Assembly: GCA_964655355.1 (NCBI GenBank)
Contig: CAZZMD010000002.1
Span: 74,203-138,202, forward strand
Length of the DNA stretch: 64,000 nt
From: CALGDE01 sp964655355
GTDB taxonomy: Bacteria > Cyanobacteriota > Cyanobacteriia > CACIAM-69d
Direction: 5' to 3'
Notes under the pieces: generated by a model
Databases searched by the model: none
What the model saw: only the letters and a program-made list of their open reading frames with translations
What the model was told of the DNA's origin: nothing
Shown here: positions 7,708 to 16,818 of the stretch, piece after piece
How positions within the stretch are numbered: position 1 is the stretch's first letter
How the letters are laid out: each line of letters opens with the position of its first letter
Translations under genes and position numbers: made by a program

Positions 7708-8532
7708 TCAGTCAGCGATTTTGTTGACGCCGTTGCTGGGTAGGGTTTGGGGAATAAAGTCTGGGGCGATCGCCTCCCCTTTCATCCCTTGCAATCCTTT
7801 GCTAGCGATACGCACCACAGCAGGGCTAGCATCCCGTAGGGCTTTGGTTAATAGGGGAATTGTGTCGGGGATTTGGGCAGCGGCTAAGGTTTCCAAGGCG
7901 GCAACGCGGACCGAAGCCTGGCGATCGCCCGCCAATTTTTCCAGCAACGCAATACTTTGTACCGCTTCGGATCCCACCAGATGATCCGCCAGCTCATCCG
8001 CCACCAGGGCACGGACCTCGGGATCAGCAGAGTTACAAGCTTGTTTGAGTTGGGCGATCGCCGGGCGACTGATCACCGGAGCCACAATAATAACGGGCTC
8101 TTCTTCAGCGGGCTCCGGCTCAGGGGCAGGGGCGGGGGCAGCTACGGGCTCAGGAGCAGGCGTCGCGACCGGTGCGGGAGGGGGATCTACAGCACGGCTG
8201 CGATTATCCCAGGGGTCGGACAGGGGTGCCGGGGCGGGGCTCGGTTTGGGGGCGGAGCTAGGGGCCGCGCTGGTGGCTCCAGACTGGGATTCCAGCAAGG
8301 CAATGCGCTGTTCGTAGTCGTCCTGTATTTGCTTGACGGTGCGATCGTGATCCGCCTGGGCCGATTGAATGGCCGTTTGCATCCGCAGGGCAAAATCCTG
8401 CTCCAGATCCTCCCGCAGCCGCCGGGTCTGAGCTTTGTGAGCATCGTTGAGACCTTTGAGCTGACTTTGAATCAGCAGATAGGTCACCACCGCACCGATG
8501 ACCAACCCCACAATTGCCAACAAAATTTCCAT
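7708..8532 (-). CDS. Membrane-anchored HEAT-repeat protein
   Basis: The protein has 274 residues. The first 22 form a single transmembrane or signal-anchor helix (ILLAIVGLVIGAVVTYLLI). A charged helical, coiled-coil-like segment (about 30-90) and a Pro/Ala-rich linker (about 95-150, many APAPEP steps) follow. The C-terminal 110 residues contain about three HEAT/PBS-lyase-like repeats (DPEVRALVADELADHL, QASVRVAALETLAA, SPAVVRIASKGLQGM). HEAT repeats are protein-binding surfaces, and in cyanobacteria they also occur in bilin lyases, but this protein lacks a lyase core. It is probably a cytoplasm-facing scaffold. The specific function is unknown. The promoter probably lies in the 297-bp divergent spacer shared with the P-type ATPase. 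Confidence 0.8.
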   Translation of the reverse strand: MEILLAIVGLVIGAVVTYLLIQSQLKGLNDAHKAQTRRLREDLEQDFALRMQTAIQSAQADHDRTVKQIQDDYEQRIALLESQSGATSAAPSSAPKPSPAPAPLSDPWDNRSRAVDPPPAPVATPAPEPVAAPAPAPEPEPAEEEPVIIVAPVISRPAIAQLKQACNSADPEVRALVADELADHLVGSEAVQSIALLEKLAGDRQASVRVAALETLAAAQIPDTIPLLTKALRDASPAVVRIASKGLQGMKGEAIAPDFIPQTLPSNGVNKIAD

Positions 8533-8829
8533 AACCGCTCCGGACCATCCCTTTCAACAAGCAATTTCAAGGTCATCTGGGGGATCGGCGAGACCATTCA
8601 GGCTGATAGCAGTCGAACAGACCATTGCCGCTGCCCACACACAGTGCCCCATAACATTCAATCAAAACCTGGTATCTCCGCAAAGGACCTGTAAGGCACT
8701 CCCGTCCCAACAATTTTCGTTGATTGGCCATTGATTTACCTTAGATAACCGACCCTGAGCAGCGATCGCCCCAAAGCGGGAGAGGGGGGGACCGATTCAG
8801 CGATCGCCCCTTTTGATCCCAGAGTCACC

Positions 8830-11409
8830 GTGAACCTTGATATCCTGAATCCGCAATGGTTCTCGATTGGCTCAATGACCTCCCAAACCTCTCCGTCCGT
8901 CTCCCTTCCCTCGGGCGTGAATGGCCTGAGTACTTCTGAAGCCCAAAGGCTGCGCGCCGCCGGTCAAGGCAACGATGTCAATCTCAAATCAAGCCGCTCT
9001 TACCTGGACATTTGCCAGGAAAATTTATTCACGTTCATCAACTTTGCCTTTCTCTTCATTGGCACCGTCTTGATTGGCCTAGGGCGATTTGGGGATTCGA
9101 TCCTGCTTATTGCCGTCATCTTGGGGGGCGTCGTTGTCAATGTCATCCAAGAGGTAGCCGCAAAAAAGAAACTGGATGAAATTGCCCTGCTATCCCGTCC
9201 CAAAGCAGTAGTGGTGCGGGATGGACAAGAGCAGGAAATTGATCCCGCCGGCATTGTCACCGGCGATATTTTGCTGATCCAGGGGGGGGATCAAATCCTG
9301 GTGGATGGGCACATTGTCGGACAAGGCATCGTAGACGTGGACGAGTCTCTACTAACTGGAGAATCCGATGCGATCGCCAAAGAAACGGGGGATGAGGTAT
9401 TCTCCGGGACCATCTGTATCAGTGGGCGAGCCTATTACAAGGCGGACAAGGTGGGAGAGGAAAGCCTCGCCTATCGTCTAACCCAGAGCGCCCGTGAATT
9501 TAAACGGTTTTATACGCCGCTCCAGTTAGAAATCAACATCGTCATCCGCATTTTTATGGGGATCGCCTGTTTCCTATGGGCATTGGTGGCGATCGCCTAT
9601 TTTTCGAATCTGATGTCCCTGAATGATTCGGTCCAACGGGCGGCAGTGATTGCGGGCTTGGTCCCCAGTGGGTTGTATCTCACCATCACGTTGTCCTATG
9701 CCCTGGCGGCGGTGCGGATGGTGGGGAAACGGGTTTTGGTGCAGCAGGCCAATGCAGTTGAGTCCCTGAGTAATGTGGACGTGCTGTGTGTCGATAAAAC
9801 GGGAACGCTAACCGCCAATCGCATTCACCTGCAAGAACTGATCCCCATTGGCAAAAACACCCAACAGCGGCGGGATGAATTAGAAAGCATTTTGGGCGCT
9901 TATGCCGCCAGCGTGGGCAATGGCAATGCCACCAGCCAAGCGATCGCCAATGCGTATCTGGGTTCCCCCCAAACGCCCGCCTATGAAATCCCATTTTCGT
10001 CAGCCCGCAAATGGAGTGCTCTGGCATTTGAGTCCAAGCTGCCGGGATCAGATTTGACCGGGACATTTATCCTAGGCGCACCGGAAATGATCCGCCCGGG
10101 ATTTGCCCCGGACCATGGGCTACCACCGGAAACCCTAGATCGACTCGCGACGGAAGCCCGTCAGGGATTTCGAGTTTTGCTGTTTGCCTATACCCCCCAA
10201 ATTGGCGAGGCCCCAGCCCAACGGAATCAAGCGGAATTACCATCCAACTTGATCCCCCTAGCGGTGTTAGTGTTCAGCGATGAATTGCGGGCAAATGTAA
10301 GCGAAACCCTCCATGGTTTTGGGCAAGCCGGGGTCACCGTCAAAGTCATTTCTGGGGATAATCCCGAAACCGTACGGGCGATCGCCGCGCGAGTGGGTTT
10401 GGGGGAAAATCTTCAAGCCATCTCCGGTGCTGAACTGGATGCCCTCTCCGAGAAGGATTTTTTAGAAACGGTTCAAACCCACACCATTTTTGGACGCATT
10501 ACACCGGACCAAAAAGCCCATATTGTGCGATCGCTCCGAGAACAAGATAACTATGTGGCGATGATTGGAGATGGCGTCAACGACGTTTTATCCCTCAAAC
10601 AATCGAACCTAGGCATCGCCATGGAAAGTGGTAGCAAAGCCACCCGAGGGGCTGCCGATATTGTTTTATTGGGAGATTCCTTTGAAACATTACCCTACAC
10701 CTTCTTAGAAGGACAGCGGATTCGAAATGCAATTCGGGATGTACTTAAACTGTTTATGGTCCGCGTCTTTTGCGTGACGTTGTTAATCTTTTCAACGGGA
10801 CAAGTTTTAGGGACCTTTCCACTGATCAATAAACACAGTGCTGTGGTCACATTGCTGGCAGTAGGGTTACCCACCTTTGGGTTTCCCCTCTGGGCAAGGC
10901 CGGGGCAAAGCCGCGAGAAAAGTGTGTTGCGATCAATGCTTCATTTCGTCGTACCAGCAACGTTTACGTTGACCCTGGTGGGCTTGGGCGTCTATCTGGG
11001 TTATCTCGTCAAAAACATTTGGCAGGTAAGCCGAGCCACATCTGAAATGGTGGTCTTGGACTGGGATTTACTATCAGAACCTCGTACAGCTTTGGTCACG
11101 ATTCTGACCGTTTGTGGATTAATGATGGTGCCCTTTTTAAAACCGCCGTTAAAGTTATGGACGGGTGGGGAAAAGCTAGCAGGAGATTGGCGATATACGT
11201 TGTTGGCAGGGGGGTGTTTTATCCTATTCTGCCTGGTGTTATTTGTCCCACCGGCTCGCGACTTTTTCGAACTAGCAACGTTGAGTGTTGGGGATTTTCT
11301 ATTATTACTGGCAATTTCCACCGGCTGGTGCATTGTCTTGCGCTATCTATGGCGATCGCAAATCTTCGACCGTGCCCTCGGATTCCAACTCAAAGTCGAC
11401 AAAGATTAA
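8830..11409 (+). CDS. P-type cation-transporting ATPase (CtpE-like)
   Basis: P-type ATPase of up to 859 residues in the cytoplasmic membrane. Motifs appear in order: actuator LTGESDAI (about 175-182), TM4 motif VPSGLYLTI, phosphorylation site CVDKTGTLT (Asp near 321), and hinge motif MIGDGVNDVLSLK (about 580). About four C-terminal transmembrane segments follow. There is no N-terminal heavy-metal-binding domain and no CPC in TM4, so it is not a copper or zinc P1B pump. The TM4 sequence VPSGLYL resembles the actinobacterial CtpE group, for which calcium transport has been proposed. The substrate here is unproven. The start is unsure: GTG at 8830, or ATG at 8875, which keeps every motif. Confidence 0.92.
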   Translation: MNLDILNPQWFSIGSMTSQTSPSVSLPSGVNGLSTSEAQRLRAAGQGNDVNLKSSRSYLDICQENLFTFINFAFLFIGTVLIGLGRFGDSILLIAVILGGVVVNVIQEVAAKKKLDEIALLSRPKAVVVRDGQEQEIDPAGIVTGDILLIQGGDQILVDGHIVGQGIVDVDESLLTGESDAIAKETGDEVFSGTICISGRAYYKADKVGEESLAYRLTQSAREFKRFYTPLQLEINIVIRIFMGIACFLWALVAIAYFSNLMSLNDSVQRAAVIAGLVPSGLYLTITLSYALAAVRMVGKRVLVQQANAVESLSNVDVLCVDKTGTLTANRIHLQELIPIGKNTQQRRDELESILGAYAASVGNGNATSQAIANAYLGSPQTPAYEIPFSSARKWSALAFESKLPGSDLTGTFILGAPEMIRPGFAPDHGLPPETLDRLATEARQGFRVLLFAYTPQIGEAPAQRNQAELPSNLIPLAVLVFSDELRANVSETLHGFGQAGVTVKVISGDNPETVRAIAARVGLGENLQAISGAELDALSEKDFLETVQTHTIFGRITPDQKAHIVRSLREQDNYVAMIGDGVNDVLSLKQSNLGIAMESGSKATRGAADIVLLGDSFETLPYTFLEGQRIRNAIRDVLKLFMVRVFCVTLLIFSTGQVLGTFPLINKHSAVVTLLAVGLPTFGFPLWARPGQSREKSVLRSMLHFVVPATFTLTLVGLGVYLGYLVKNIWQVSRATSEMVVLDWDLLSEPRTALVTILTVCGLMMVPFLKPPLKLWTGGEKLAGDWRYTLLAGGCFILFCLVLFVPPARDFFELATLSVGDFLLLLAISTGWCIVLRYLWRSQIFDRALGFQLKVDKD

Positions 11410-11547
11410 GGCTATACACCCTGGCGATCACCCCCAATATCGCCCCCAACAACACCGCTTCCAGTCCCGCTATGATTTGACTCGCTATGATTTGAACAGC
11501 GGCGAGATCCAGAATAGCGATCGCCCGCCCCCTTTCCCGGTCCCAAG

Positions 11548-12123
11548 ATGCTGACCTATACCATCGACCTCACGCCCTTCGTTCGCCTCAGCGATCGCCA
11601 GTTCGAGCAACTGTGCGAGAACCATCCGGACATCAAATTCGAACGTAACCACCGAGGAGAACTGATCATCATGGCCCCCACCGGCGGCGAAACCGGCAAT
11701 CGCAATATCGAACTGTCAGCAGAGTTTGTGGTCTGGAATCGTCGCACCAAACTGGGATATTTATTCGATTCTTCCACCTGCTTCAAACTTCCCAATGGGG
11801 GCAACCGATCGCCCGATTTATCCTGGATTCGCCGCGATCGCTGGGAGGCTCTGAGCCAAGCCGATCGGGAAAAATTTCCACCCATCGCCCCGGATTTTGT
11901 CCTCGAACTGAAATCCCCCAGCGACAATCCCAGGGATCTGCGGGAGAAGATGGCGGAATATCAAGATGCTGGGGTGACGTTGGGCTGGCTCATCGATCGC
12001 CAGGCGCAAACGGCGGAAATTTATCGCACGGGGCAAGAGCCGCAATTGTGCGATCGCCCGGCAACCTTGGAGGGAGAGACCGTCTTGCCGGGCTTTACGT
12101 TAGACCTCGCGATCGTTTGGTAA
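11548..12123 (+). CDS. Uma2 (DUF820) family putative endonuclease
   Basis: The protein has 191 residues and belongs to the Uma2 family, which is greatly expanded in cyanobacteria and has a PD-(D/E)xK nuclease fold. The usual signature residues are present: N-terminal strand LIIMAPTGGETGNRN, Asp in RSPDLSWI, and the core PDFVLELKSPSD with Glu and Lys of the catalytic triad. DNA cleavage has rarely been tested in this family, and links to mobile elements are inference. It stands alone, 138 bp after the P-type ATPase, and ends 15 bp before the convergent DUF928 gene. Confidence 0.9.
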   Translation: MLTYTIDLTPFVRLSDRQFEQLCENHPDIKFERNHRGELIIMAPTGGETGNRNIELSAEFVVWNRRTKLGYLFDSSTCFKLPNGGNRSPDLSWIRRDRWEALSQADREKFPPIAPDFVLELKSPSDNPRDLREKMAEYQDAGVTLGWLIDRQAQTAEIYRTGQEPQLCDRPATLEGETVLPGFTLDLAIVW

Positions 12124-12137
12124 GAGGGGTCGCTAAT

Positions 12138-13091
12138 CTACGGGGTCGCGGGGACCGCCTCCTCAGCACTCGCAGAATCTGGACCGGGCAACGGTGATAC
12201 CTTTAGCCCAACATCCTGCATCGCCTGCGCCCACAGACCATAGGCCTCGGGGTAGCTCGCCAGGGCAGCCGATCGCAGTTCCGCGAAATACTCAAACCAC
12301 AAGCCATTGCGCTCCAGGATCGTCAGGCGATCGCTCCAGTTGGTTTCAGCCAACGGTCCCACCTGCGCCAATTCCTGCCGCACCGTGGTCAACGTATCCG
12401 ATGGCAGTTTTTTGATGTCGGCGATCGCAATATGGCTATCGGACCGATCATCCGCAGAGGCTTTTGCGATACAGGTCGCCGTCACAAATAATCGATAATG
12501 ATCGCTGGGTTGAAAGACCGGTGCCGTCTCCGGCAATTGCCAGGTAAACCACTCCCCTAAGGCGGGAATATCCTGATCCTCAAGGGTATAGCTGAGATTC
12601 AAGACCCCTTCATCAGGACCGCTATCATCGGGCGTATTCGGCGCAATTACAGCGATCGCAAAGCTAATGAACAATTGCTCATCGGGGGCCGCGGGCTTCG
12701 CGTCCACCTTCACCAGGAACGTAGGTCGCTCATTGGCGGTCTTGCCGATCACTTGGGAGGGGACCGCAATCTGAAGTGGATTATCAGAATTCCAAACGCC
12801 GCTGGGGCAAGCGCCCCGACGCTCTCCGCTCGACAGGCTACCGCCCGGCACATCACTAATAAACTTGGTCCGGCGGGTCTGATAGGTCTGCTGGACTCTG
12901 CCGTAGGCATTACTTTGCCGAGCGATCGCCCGCCCTCGGGAGGGGGACGGTGCTGCGCCTGCGGGACCGGCAGCGATCCCGGCGAGGGTCATGCCCATCG
13001 CCAAGCCGGAGGCCGTTAGCCGCGATCGCCAGCGACGGGACAGGTCAGTGGAATGAGGGGGAAACAAGGGTCGCATCGTAGGGGCATCCAT
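12138..13091 (-). CDS. DUF928 domain protein with signal peptide
   Basis: The protein has about 317 residues from an ATG at 13091. The N-terminus RRWRSRLTASGLAMGMTLAGIAAG looks like an export signal ending near AGAAPS, so it is probably periplasmic. The DUF928 pattern is visible: ACPSGVWNSDNPLQIAVPSQ, a beta-rich middle (RPTFLVKVDA, QLFISFAIAV) and the C-terminal helical segment ERNGLWFEYFAELRS...YGLWAQAMQDVGL. DUF928 is nearly confined to cyanobacteria and has no established biochemical function. A second member lies at the right edge of this window beside a CHASE2 receptor. The two differ in sequence, so they are not recent duplicates. Confidence 0.75.
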   Translation of the reverse strand: MDAPTMRPLFPPHSTDLSRRWRSRLTASGLAMGMTLAGIAAGPAGAAPSPSRGRAIARQSNAYGRVQQTYQTRRTKFISDVPGGSLSSGERRGACPSGVWNSDNPLQIAVPSQVIGKTANERPTFLVKVDAKPAAPDEQLFISFAIAVIAPNTPDDSGPDEGVLNLSYTLEDQDIPALGEWFTWQLPETAPVFQPSDHYRLFVTATCIAKASADDRSDSHIAIADIKKLPSDTLTTVRQELAQVGPLAETNWSDRLTILERNGLWFEYFAELRSAALASYPEAYGLWAQAMQDVGLKVSPLPGPDSASAEEAVPATP

Positions 13092-13196
13092 TGAAATCTC
13101 GAAGCGGAAGCAGGTATAGAATAGCTTACGCAATTTTACGGTAGCGCACCCCCATCAAAGCACCCTAGGGGCTGTGCCAGTTGGGGGTGAGGACCC

Positions 13197-13676
13197 TCAC
13201 TCCTCCTCCGATTCAAAGAGAGCCACAATTTCCGGGCTGGAGAGGTAGAGCAAAATCAGCAGGGAAACCCCCACCGCGATCGCCCCTGGAATAGAGCCGG
13301 TGGCGGAACGGTCGGAGAGGCGTGCTAAGCCATTCGCCATTGCAATGACGGTGAAAACCATCACAAGGGTCCGGGTCCAGGGTTTAAGATTCGATAAGCC
13401 GGATCCCACGGAGAACAGTGCGGTGGCTAGCCCAAACGCCATCAATGCCACAATCAGGGCCTGGAAAGGGCCACTATCTGCCGACGACAGTTTGAGGGTA
13501 ATTCGCTCGATGGGATCCTTCAGTTCCGGGAGCAAGGCAGTTAGGGGAGCAACCAGCCGCAGGGCATTGGAGCCCAAAAGGACCACAAAAAATAGATATA
13601 GCCCCGCGGCGATCGCCACAATGCCCATCAGGGAAAAAATCGCTGCAATCAGGGTAATGCCGAGGGGAACTGCCAT
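13197..13676 (-). CDS. Small multi-pass membrane protein, unknown
   Basis: The protein has about 159 residues from an ATG at 13676 (MAVPLGITLIAAIFS). It has about four hydrophobic segments: 3-35, 75-98, 105-123 and 130-150, the last before an acidic tail (SEEE). The motif LKPWTRTLVMVF resembles small bacterial membrane proteins with a conserved RPWAR-like turn. I do not recognise a family with confidence. A longer upstream frame (to 13745) has no membrane character and probably is not translated. It lies between the DUF928 gene and a Ser/Thr kinase gene on the same strand, but spacers of over 100 bp argue against a tight operon. Confidence 0.65.
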   Translation of the reverse strand: MAVPLGITLIAAIFSLMGIVAIAAGLYLFFVVLLGSNALRLVAPLTALLPELKDPIERITLKLSSADSGPFQALIVALMAFGLATALFSVGSGLSNLKPWTRTLVMVFTVIAMANGLARLSDRSATGSIPGAIAVGVSLLILLYLSSPEIVALFESEEE

Positions 13677-13843
13677 GGAGAGTGAGTCAATCTGGGACTG
13701 GGGGAGCGGGGGGCGGCCGGAAACAGAAACAGGGCACCGCTCCACATCGCCCCTAATTTAACGGGCATGTTCCTAACTTCCCAGGTTAGAAAACCAAACT
13801 TTGTTAGGGGTTGAAAATCTTATCGCGCTCCCACCCATCCCCG

Positions 13844-15475
13844 TTAGCGATCCGCTGATGGGAGATCGTCGGTGGGGCGGCCATGGTTCCGGGAAAGTTG
13901 AGGATCGTGGGTCTTGAGCCAGTTTTGAATGCGACGGGCGGTTTTTTCTAGCTCTTCCAACGGCAACGCTTGCCCCACTAGATACACCTTCGGGCGAGCA
14001 TTCAGGGTCCAGCGTCCCGGTCGAATGGCGATCGCCAGTCCATGGCGCTTGTCGTTGTGGAGATCGAGGCGAACCACTTCGCACGACTGAATTTGGTGGA
14101 GAAAGCCCTGTATCGTATGGGCCTCAAGTCCTTTAATTTCTAGGGTAAAACGAGTGTTACTCAGGAGCAGGGACGTACCGTTAAAGTATCCACGACCATA
14201 GATCATGGACAGGAGTACCGATACCGTAATTAAGAAGGGGACCACGCTCACCAGAATTTGAATCAGCAGCGCGACGATCCCCAGAATTGCCCGAATAAAG
14301 GCATAGGGGCTGGTGATCAGTCCAAAAATGCCCACCAGTAAAATAATGGTGAACAAACTGCTCCCTTTCACTGCCAGCCATTCCTTGCGAAGCAAGGACG
14401 GTTGAGAGGCATTCCCCACAAAGGCATCCCGAAAGAGCGATCGCCCGCCATCAATAATCTGCACCTTGAATTTGGACGGAATTTCGACAGTGAGGCGATC
14501 GCTCTCATAAATTGAGATGCCATTTTCCGGGGCGATCGCGGTGTCATCAGATCCCCCAGTGGCGAAAGAGAGGGCACCCGTTTGGGGCGATCGCGGGGTT
14601 TCGTTGCCCCGGACGCGATCGCGGCGGAGAATCAGCAATTCGTTCAGGGCGGTGGTGACGGACTGATAGCGATCGCCCACGTCGGGGGCGGTGAGGTTTT
14701 CTAGCCACTCGACCCATCCCTGGGAGAGTTCCTTAGGCAGATGATTGCGAAATTGCAGCCGGAAATGATGCTGAGGTAAATCCATCGGCGCGATCCCCGT
14801 CAGTAAATGCACTAGGGTTGCGCCAAAGGCATAGAGATCGGAGGCGGGGGACGTTTGCCCACCATATTGTTCGATGGGGGTATAGCCATAGGTGCCCGCC
14901 ACGGTAAATGTGGATCCCATCTGGCGGGGTTGATTTTGCACGGCTCCAAAGTCAATCAAATAAATCTGATCATCGTCCCCGGCAATGAGATTGCTGGGCT
15001 TAATATCCCGGTGCAAAATGGGCGGGCGATGGTGGTGCAAATAATCCAAAATTTTCAGCACCGACCGGGCGATCGCCTCAATTTCTTCCACCTCAAACCG
15101 GTGCCGCGATTTGAGTTTTTGCTTTAGGGAAACGCCAGGAATATAGTCCATCACCAACGCAAACCAGCCATGGTGATCCGGCAGGGACACATAATCCCGA
15201 AACTTTGGAAGCTGAGGATGATCGAGCGATCGCAATGTATCTGCTTCCCGCTCCAAAAATTTAACGTCATTCCATTGGGTTAAGCCGTTCAACGCCAACA
15301 GCTTTAGAACGACCAACTCCCCAGATTTATCCCCAGATTTATCGCCAGACTCACTCGATTCATTCGACTCATTCGACCCAAGATCCTTCGCCAGCCAAGT
15401 TTGTCGGGACTCGTTATCCCCCAGTCGTCCCTCCAATCGGTAGCGATCGCCTACAACCTGCCCTGCCTCGAACAT
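13844..15475 (-). CDS. Membrane-linked Ser/Thr protein kinase
   Basis: The protein has 543 residues. The kinase domain fills about residues 10-300: Gly-rich loop GRLGDNESRQTW, Lys in LVVLKLLAL, catalytic loop LHRDIKPSNL, metal-binding DFG in YLIDFGAVQ, and the activation segment GTYGYTPIEQYGG typical of cyanobacterial Pkn2-type kinases. Two or three transmembrane helices lie around residues 370-430 (SLFTIILLVGIFGLI, AILGIVALLIQILVSVVPF), and a cytoplasmic or periplasmic C-terminal domain of about 100 residues follows. Between strands beta-2 and beta-3 sits a 20-residue Ser/Asn/Asp/Glu-rich insert encoded by short tandem repeats (15309-15375). The target protein is not evident from the neighbours. 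Confidence 0.9.
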   Translation of the reverse strand: MFEAGQVVGDRYRLEGRLGDNESRQTWLAKDLGSNESNESSESGDKSGDKSGELVVLKLLALNGLTQWNDVKFLEREADTLRSLDHPQLPKFRDYVSLPDHHGWFALVMDYIPGVSLKQKLKSRHRFEVEEIEAIARSVLKILDYLHHHRPPILHRDIKPSNLIAGDDDQIYLIDFGAVQNQPRQMGSTFTVAGTYGYTPIEQYGGQTSPASDLYAFGATLVHLLTGIAPMDLPQHHFRLQFRNHLPKELSQGWVEWLENLTAPDVGDRYQSVTTALNELLILRRDRVRGNETPRSPQTGALSFATGGSDDTAIAPENGISIYESDRLTVEIPSKFKVQIIDGGRSLFRDAFVGNASQPSLLRKEWLAVKGSSLFTIILLVGIFGLITSPYAFIRAILGIVALLIQILVSVVPFLITVSVLLSMIYGRGYFNGTSLLLSNTRFTLEIKGLEAHTIQGFLHQIQSCEVVRLDLHNDKRHGLAIAIRPGRWTLNARPKVYLVGQALPLEELEKTARRIQNWLKTHDPQLSRNHGRPTDDLPSADR

Positions 15476-15641
15476 CTATATATCCTGGAGTTCGCCCTCA
15501 AGTCTGCCGAATATCTCTGAATATCTCTATGATAGAAATTGCCCTTCTGGGAATTACGCTTTGCGGTTATCATTCCAATCTATCTATTTAGAAAGTACCC
15601 CAGTCGTCGCGCCGTCATAACCATTGCCCGTCCGGAAAACC

Positions 15642-16787
15642 ATGAGCGATTCTGCGCCCACTTCAACCCTTTCAACCCTTACCGATGCCCCCGCTCCGCC
15701 TCAGGAACAATCCTTGGGCAAAGTGGTTGTGGGCATGTCCGGCGGTGTGGATAGTTCCACCGTCACGGCAATGTTGCAGGACCAGGGCTATGACGTGATT
15801 GGGATGACCCTATGGCTGATGAAGGGCAAGGGATCCTGCTGTACCGACGCCCTAGTGGATGCGGCCCAACTGTGTGAAGAGCTGGGGATCCCCCACCACA
15901 TCGTTGATACCCGGGAATTGTTTGAGAAAAACATCGTTAATTATTTGGTGGACGGCTACAGCGACGGCATTACGCCCCTGCCCTGTTCCCAATGCAATAA
16001 AGCGGTGAAATTTGGTCCAATGTTGGACTTTGCCCGTAATGAGTTGGGGGTCGATCGCATCGCCACCGGTCACTATGCCCGATTGAGCTACGACGAAAAA
16101 CGCGATCGCCACCAACTGATCCGCGCCGTGGATCGTCGCAAAGATCAGACCTATTTCCTCTACGACCTGAGCCAAGAGGTGCTGGGATCTGTTCTGTTCC
16201 CCTTAGGGAACTACGAAAAAACAGAAACCCGGCAAATCGCCCACGCCCATAACTTGCACGTGGCCGACAAGCGCGAAAGCCAGGATTTATGCCTGGTGGA
16301 AACCCATGGGTCCATGCAAAATTTTCTGGATAAATATATCAATCGCACCACCGGCGACATTGTGACCCGTGACGGCAAAGTCCTCGGCACCCACACCGGC
16401 ATCCACCACTACACCATCGGCCAGCGCAAAGGGTTGGGCGTCTCCGCCCCCGAGCCTCTCTATGTGGTGGGACTAGATGCGGTGATGAATCGGGTGATTG
16501 TGGACACCCGCGATCGCGCCACCAGTCCCAACTGCACCGTCAGCCGCGTCAACTGGGTCTCCATCGCCAACCCCGGCGAGCCGATCAAGGCCGAGGTACA
16601 AATCCGCTATCGATCGCCCGCCGTCCCCGCGACTGTAACCCCCTTGGACGATGCCGGAAGTGCCGTCAAAATTGAATTTGACGAACCCCAATTCAGCATC
16701 ACCCCCGGCCAAGCGGCCGTCTGGTACCACGGTGAAACCCTCCTCGGCGGCGGCATTATTAACCGTCCTGCCTCATCGGCGTCCTAA
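15642..16787 (+). CDS. mnmA: tRNA-specific 2-thiouridylase MnmA
   Basis: The enzyme puts sulfur on U34 of tRNA-Lys, -Glu and -Gln, using ATP to adenylate the base. The PP-loop SGGVDSS is near residue 36. The catalytic Cys pair is in PLPCSQCNKAVKF and SQDLCLVET, and TGHYARL and FPLG.YEKTETRQIA are the usual middle motifs. A C-terminal OB-like domain carries the HHYTIGQRKGLG strand. With about 381 residues it is full length. I start at the ATG at 15642, preceded by GGAAAA, rather than an in-frame TTG 18 bp upstream. It converges with the AI-2E-type permease gene 31 bp away. Confidence 0.96.
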   Translation: MSDSAPTSTLSTLTDAPAPPQEQSLGKVVVGMSGGVDSSTVTAMLQDQGYDVIGMTLWLMKGKGSCCTDALVDAAQLCEELGIPHHIVDTRELFEKNIVNYLVDGYSDGITPLPCSQCNKAVKFGPMLDFARNELGVDRIATGHYARLSYDEKRDRHQLIRAVDRRKDQTYFLYDLSQEVLGSVLFPLGNYEKTETRQIAHAHNLHVADKRESQDLCLVETHGSMQNFLDKYINRTTGDIVTRDGKVLGTHTGIHHYTIGQRKGLGVSAPEPLYVVGLDAVMNRVIVDTRDRATSPNCTVSRVNWVSIANPGEPIKAEVQIRYRSPAVPATVTPLDDAGSAVKIEFDEPQFSITPGQAAVWYHGETLLGGGIINRPASSAS

Positions 16788-16818
16788 CCCGACCCCAGAA
16801 TCGACCCCAGAACCGGCC

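Noticed and set aside
7957..8694. 245-codon plus-strand frame opposite the HEAT-repeat gene
   Set aside because: Gly/Arg-rich translation caused by the complement of the Ala/Pro-rich linker. The minus-strand frame has a clear membrane anchor and HEAT repeats.
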